Positions 5,855-8,509 of a stretch of 8,509 nt of DNA are shown here, piece by piece; position 1 is the stretch's first letter, and every line of letters begins with the position of its first letter. The position numbers were made by a program, and so were the translations under genes. This DNA is from Candidatus Omnitrophota bacterium. Its GTDB lineage: Bacteria > Omnitrophota > Gorgyraeia > Gygaellales > Profunditerraquicolaceae. The DNA is taken from NCBI GenBank assembly GCA_030018895.1, contig JASEHM010000031.1, forward strand, positions 1 through 8,509, read 5' to 3'. The notes beneath the pieces were generated by a model, which ran no database searches, was not told the origin of the DNA, and saw nothing but the letters and a program-made list of their open reading frames with translations.

Positions 5855-5998
5855 ATGACTGGGAATTTATATCAGGATTGGCCGGTGTATGTTTTGTTGG
5901 GGATAGTAATATTCTTTTTCGGGTATGTGATTATAAAAGGGAATATACAGGACAAGCAGAGCAAGACAAAAGATGATAATAAGGAGCTCAAGAAATAG
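5855..5998 (+). CDS. Small one-helix membrane protein (47 aa), unknown
   Basis: ATG 5855 follows GAGGAG (5841-5846). The 47-residue product has a short polar N-terminus containing YQDWPVYV (6-13), one hydrophobic helix (about 11-27, VYVLLGIVIFFFGYVII) and a highly charged C-terminal tail rich in Lys, Asp and Glu (KDDNKELKK at the end). It lies 13 nt after the 45-aa gene and 12 nt before the exchanger start. I do not recognise the family. Size, topology and position suggest an accessory subunit or regulator of a membrane complex, which is inference. Confidence 0.6.
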   Translation: MTGNLYQDWPVYVLLGIVIFFFGYVIIKGNIQDKQSKTKDDNKELKK

Positions 5999-6010
5999 AG
6001 GGGCATCAGG

Positions 6011-7037
6011 ATGATTATTGTTTGGTTAAAATTTATCGTTTGTACTATCTTGATACTATTTGCCGGTAAACGAGTGGCTAAATACGGAGATGCCATAGCG
6101 GAGAAAACTGGTCTGAGCGGTCTTTGGATTGGCGTGATATTGGTATCACTCGCTACAAGCCTCCCTGAGCTATTTACAGGTGTTGGCAGCACAGTTTTTA
6201 CTAATGCTCCTAATTTGACAGCAGGAAATTTGTTTGGGGCGAATACCTACAATCTCATAAATATTGCTGTGTTAGATTTTATGCATAAGGGATCGCCCTT
6301 ATTAAGCTTAGTCTCTGCCGGGCAATTGTTAACCGCGGGATTAAGCCTCATTCCATTGACGATAGCTGCTGTTGGAATATTCCTAAGCCACCAGTTTCCA
6401 CAGTTAGCTTTCGCGAACATAAGCCCATATAGCATTCTGATTCTTATTTCGTATCTTATCTGCGTAAGGATAATTTTTGGATTTGAGCAAAAGCAGCAGC
6501 AAATTCTTAAAGAGCTGCGTAAAGAAGAAAAAATTTTATTCAAGTATGATAGCGTTTCGTTAAAGACAGCTTGTATGCGTTATGGACTTGCTGCTTTTGT
6601 TATTGCGGGTGCTGGAATCTGGCTTGCCTATATCGGCGATGACTTGGCACATCATTTAAGGTTAGGTCAGAACTTCATAGGCAGTCTTTTTCTCGGGTTA
6701 GCTACTACTTTACCGGAAATTACAGTTTCAATTGCTGCTATTCGCTTGGGCGCAAAAGAACTGGCTGTAGCGAATATGCTGGGCTCGAACCTTTTTAATA
6801 TTACGATTATAGCCATAAATGATGTGTTATACAGGAAAGCCCCCTATTTTCAATGTATTATCGCAACAGCACTTCGCTACCGTTTTTTTAATTATCTTTA
6901 TGACAGTAATTGTGAGCACTGGTTTGATTTTAAAGCCAAGACGTAAAACAAGATTCAGAATAAGTAATTATGCCGTCGCGTTGATCATAGCATTTATCGT
7001 AGGAACTTATATTAATTTTATCTTAGGAAGCAAATAA
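6011..7037 (+). pseudogene. Sodium/calcium exchanger family transporter, +1 frameshifted near the C-terminus
   Basis: This is a Na_Ca_ex (CaCA superfamily) cation exchanger, which swaps Ca2+ or a related cation for Na+ or H+ across the inner membrane. Both alpha-repeats are present. The first has LATSLPE (residues 47-53) and GNLFGAN (72-78); the second has LATTLPE (230-236) and NMLGSN (255-260). Glu53 and Glu236 are the expected cation ligands. Many hydrophobic segments lie between, with a charged loop at 159-180. The frame from ATG 6011 runs to 6946 but loses membrane character after residue 278. Dropping one C from the run CCCCC at 6840-6844 joins RKAP to IFNVLSQQHF and continues through two more hydrophobic helices to TAA 7035-7037, giving 341 residues. 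So either the gene is mutated, the read has a homopolymer error, or the ribosome shifts +1 at CCC-U. Both alpha-repeats precede the shift. Confidence 0.85.
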
Positions 7038-7063
7038 AGTAATTTCGGGAAGGAGGGAGGAAA

Positions 7064-7255
7064 ATGGCAATAAAGACAAACAAAGCTTCATCTGAATAAA
7101 AAATATCTGCTTGTAATCCCGAATCATTACACGAAGAAATCAGAAAAAAAGCATATGATATTTGGCAAGAAGAAGGTAAGCCAGACGAAAAAGATTGGGA
7201 TATATGGCTTAGGGCAGAAAGGGAAATTTGCACTGCCTTAAAAAATAATAACTAA
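7064..7255 (+). pseudogene. DUF2934 family mini-protein (copy 2) with premature stop at codon 12
   Basis: A strong ribosome site (AAGGAGGGAGG, 7050-7060) precedes ATG 7064. The frame reads eleven codons, meets TAA at 7097-7099, and then continues without interruption for 51 codons to TAA 7253-7255. The downstream part is a full DUF2934 domain (EEIRKKAYDIWQEEGKP, then DWDIWLRAERE). Aligned with copy 1 at 5258, the stop falls exactly at Gln12, CAA in copy 1, so a single C-to-T change explains it. No ATG, GTG or TTG lies between the stop and the domain to allow obvious reinitiation. The domain has kept its key residues, so the lesion seems recent, or the stop is read through. Confidence 0.8.
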
Positions 7256-7302
7256 GGCAGATCCAATTTAAGATGGATAAAATTTTGCCGTTGATAAGGA
7301 TG

Positions 7303-7668
7303 CTATAATTTCTGCCACGCTTGAATCTGTTTTTCCCAGAGGATTTCTTTAGTAACTACCCGTATCTTCTTTTCACTGATACGGTAGATAGAGATTTCTT
7401 CAGAAGAGATAATTTCCTCTTGGATTTTAGGTGTCAAAAGCAATAAATCCATAATCTGCAATACCCGTCTGTAAGTTATTCCCAACCAGCCAGCAATCTG
7501 TTTTATAGTGATGGTTTGATCTTGTCCCATAAGTTCCTTAAGCTGATATGCTAAGATTAAATCCTGCCTAATTCTTGGTTCTTTAATAACCTTAGCCATA
7601 AAACAGCGCTGGGATCTGTGATTTACATGCTTTAAGTTTACTTTAAATTCAAATGTCATTTCTTTCAT
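7303..7668 (-). CDS. Helix-turn-helix protein coupled to a serine recombinase
   Basis: The 121-residue protein starts at ATG 7668-7666 and overlaps the recombinase stop in an ATGA arrangement, so translation is probably coupled. Residues 54-77 (TIKQIAGWLGITYRRVLQIMDLLLL) form a helix-turn-helix resembling the ParB/KorB type, followed by LTPKIQEEII (78-87). The N-terminal 35 residues are basic. Short proteins with the same 'HTH, then LAPDIQEEIL-like' pattern are common directly downstream of large serine recombinases in other bacteria. It probably binds DNA and helps or controls the recombinase, for instance as a directionality or regulatory factor, but the exact role is not known to me. Confidence 0.7.
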   Translation of the reverse strand: MKEMTFEFKVNLKHVNHRSQRCFMAKVIKEPRIRQDLILAYQLKELMGQDQTITIKQIAGWLGITYRRVLQIMDLLLLTPKIQEEIISSEEISIYRISEKKIRVVTKEILWEKQIQAWQKL

Positions 7669-8509
7669 TTTAGCAGAGCTTTTTGTTTCTTAGGATCGAG
7701 CAATAGGTTAAGCATTTTAATGCCTTTTTCATTTAAGGTAATGCTAAGTTTGTCGTTTCTGGCGTCATAATCAACCTGTTTAAGGATAAGCCTGAAGATT
7801 CTATGTTTTTCCTGAGGGAAAAGGGTGTCCCAGATAGGAGAATTAACCAAAAGAGCATCTTTTAATTCCTGCTGGGTAAGGAGTTTTTCTTCAAGCTGTA
7901 GTTTCTTAATCCTTGCCTCACTTAAAAGTCTTTCTTTATCTTGAAGTTTTTCTTTGAGGCGCTTTAACTCGCCTTCCGAAGCCTTATCAGAGCCGGTCTT
8001 AATATTTAGAGATTCTTTTGCTTCACTTATCTTGTCCGTGAGGCTTCGTATTTGGTCGCTTATTTCGCCCTGTTGCGCCACGATCGATTTTATTTCCTCG
8101 CTGAGGTGTTTATTCAAGGATTCGACAGTTTCTTTTTGTCTTTCGGGATTATCGGCTATTTTCTTTAAGCATTCAACCACTGCATCCTCAATTGCCGGTG
8201 CGCTCACTGAGCGCGTAGGGCAGGTCTCATAACCGTGCTTCTGGGCATGCATACAGACATAACAGCGGTACTTGACATTTCCTTTTGAGGTATACGTATG
8301 GCACATCACCGTATTGCATGCCTTACAATGCAGGATATTGTTTAAAAGGCCGGGAGCTTTTTCATTTTTTGAAGGCTTGCGCTCAATTTTATTTTCAGCC
8401 AGTATGCTTTGAGCCTTATTAAAGGTAACCTCATCAATGATTGCCTCATGAAGGCCGTCGTATAATTCGCCTTTATAGCTAACCTTGCCGGTATACAGCA
8501 CATTCTTGA
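7665..8509 (-). CDS. Large serine recombinase, C-terminal part (runs off the window)
   Basis: The frame is open to the window end; the GTG at 8501-8499 is only an internal valine, with KN before it. The visible part begins with NVLYTGKVSYKGELYDG and HEAIIDEVTFNKAQ, the end of the Recombinase domain. Next comes a zinc ribbon: numbering from that GTG, Cys59, Cys62, Cys80, Cys83 and a nearby Cys94. A long coiled coil of about 125-215 follows, as in large serine integrases, then WDTLFPQEKHRIFRLILKQVDYD. The N-terminal resolvase domain with the catalytic serine lies beyond the right edge. These enzymes integrate, excise or invert DNA between short attachment sites. Its stop overlaps the start of the helix-turn-helix gene. 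No attachment site can be identified from this window. Confidence 0.88.
   Translation of the reverse strand, partial: KNVLYTGKVSYKGELYDGLHEAIIDEVTFNKAQSILAENKIERKPSKNEKAPGLLNNILHCKACNTVMCHTYTSKGNVKYRCYVCMHAQKHGYETCPTRSVSAPAIEDAVVECLKKIADNPERQKETVESLNKHLSEEIKSIVAQQGEISDQIRSLTDKISEAKESLNIKTGSDKASEGELKRLKEKLQDKERLLSEARIKKLQLEEKLLTQQELKDALLVNSPIWDTLFPQEKHRIFRLILKQVDYDARNDKLSITLNEKGIKMLNLLLDPKKQKALLK

Noticed and set aside
5872..6192. 106-codon minus-strand ORF opposite the 47-aa gene and the exchanger start
   Set aside because: It is antisense to well-supported coding sequence with good ribosome sites and shows no recognisable domain; it reads as a shadow frame.
7261..7278. ATCCA/TGGAT hairpin in the convergent gap as a bidirectional terminator
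   Set aside because: The stem has five pairs around an eight-base loop, with no G/C-rich core and no clean T tract on either side.
7291..7309. TTGATA and TATAAT as a promoter in the convergent gap
   Set aside because: The boxes are only seven bases apart, far too close, and TATAAT falls at the end of the HTH gene.
7665..8501. GTG 8501 as the true start of a short recombinase
   Set aside because: The frame stays open to the window end with residues KN just before, which fit the usual Asn-x-Leu-Tyr-x-Gly segment of the Recombinase domain, so the gene continues beyond the edge.

Overview
The window looks like chromosomal DNA of a Gram-negative-type (diderm), moderately AT-rich, probably uncultured bacterium. 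Lipoproteins, two OmpA-type peptidoglycan-binding proteins and a Pal-like domain imply an outer membrane. The gene mix (many small peptidoglycan-binding proteins, DUF2934 mini-proteins, tiny one-helix membrane proteins ahead of a transporter) would fit Candidatus Omnitrophota or a similar lineage, but that is an impression; no marker gene is present to prove it.

Left part (1-4721, all + strand): a tight run of cell-wall genes. In order it holds the C-terminal end of an N-acetylmuramoyl-L-alanine amidase, a secreted OmpA + LysM protein with an unusual tryptophan-rich N-terminal repeat, a membrane-anchored protein with two PG_binding_1 domains, an exported lysozyme-like protein of an uncharacterised family, a lipoprotein with one PG_binding_1 domain, a membrane-anchored class A beta-lactamase-fold serine hydrolase that lacks the usual deacylating glutamate motif, and a coiled-coil OmpA/MotB-type lipoprotein. 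Two junctions overlap (16 and 4 nt), so this is very probably one operon. Every member is predicted to bind or cut peptidoglycan in the periplasm.

Middle part (4722-7255, + strand): a secreted basic beta-rich protein of unknown function, a DUF2934 mini-protein, then three very short one-helix membrane proteins (53, 45 and 47 aa), each with a good Shine-Dalgarno sequence, leading into a sodium/calcium-exchanger family transporter. The transporter is broken by a +1 frameshift in a run of five C near its C-terminus. It is followed by a second DUF2934 copy that carries a nonsense codon where the first copy has CAA (Gln12). A hairpin that covers the Shine-Dalgarno of the first small protein, and a possible promoter before it, suggest separate control of this block.

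Right part (7303-8509, - strand): the C-terminal part of a large serine recombinase (zinc ribbon, coiled coil), running off the window edge, and a translationally coupled helix-turn-helix protein. This is the edge of a mobile or formerly mobile module that converges on the two damaged genes. No tRNA, rRNA, CRISPR array or insertion sequence was seen. No gene-free stretch exceeds about 100 bases.
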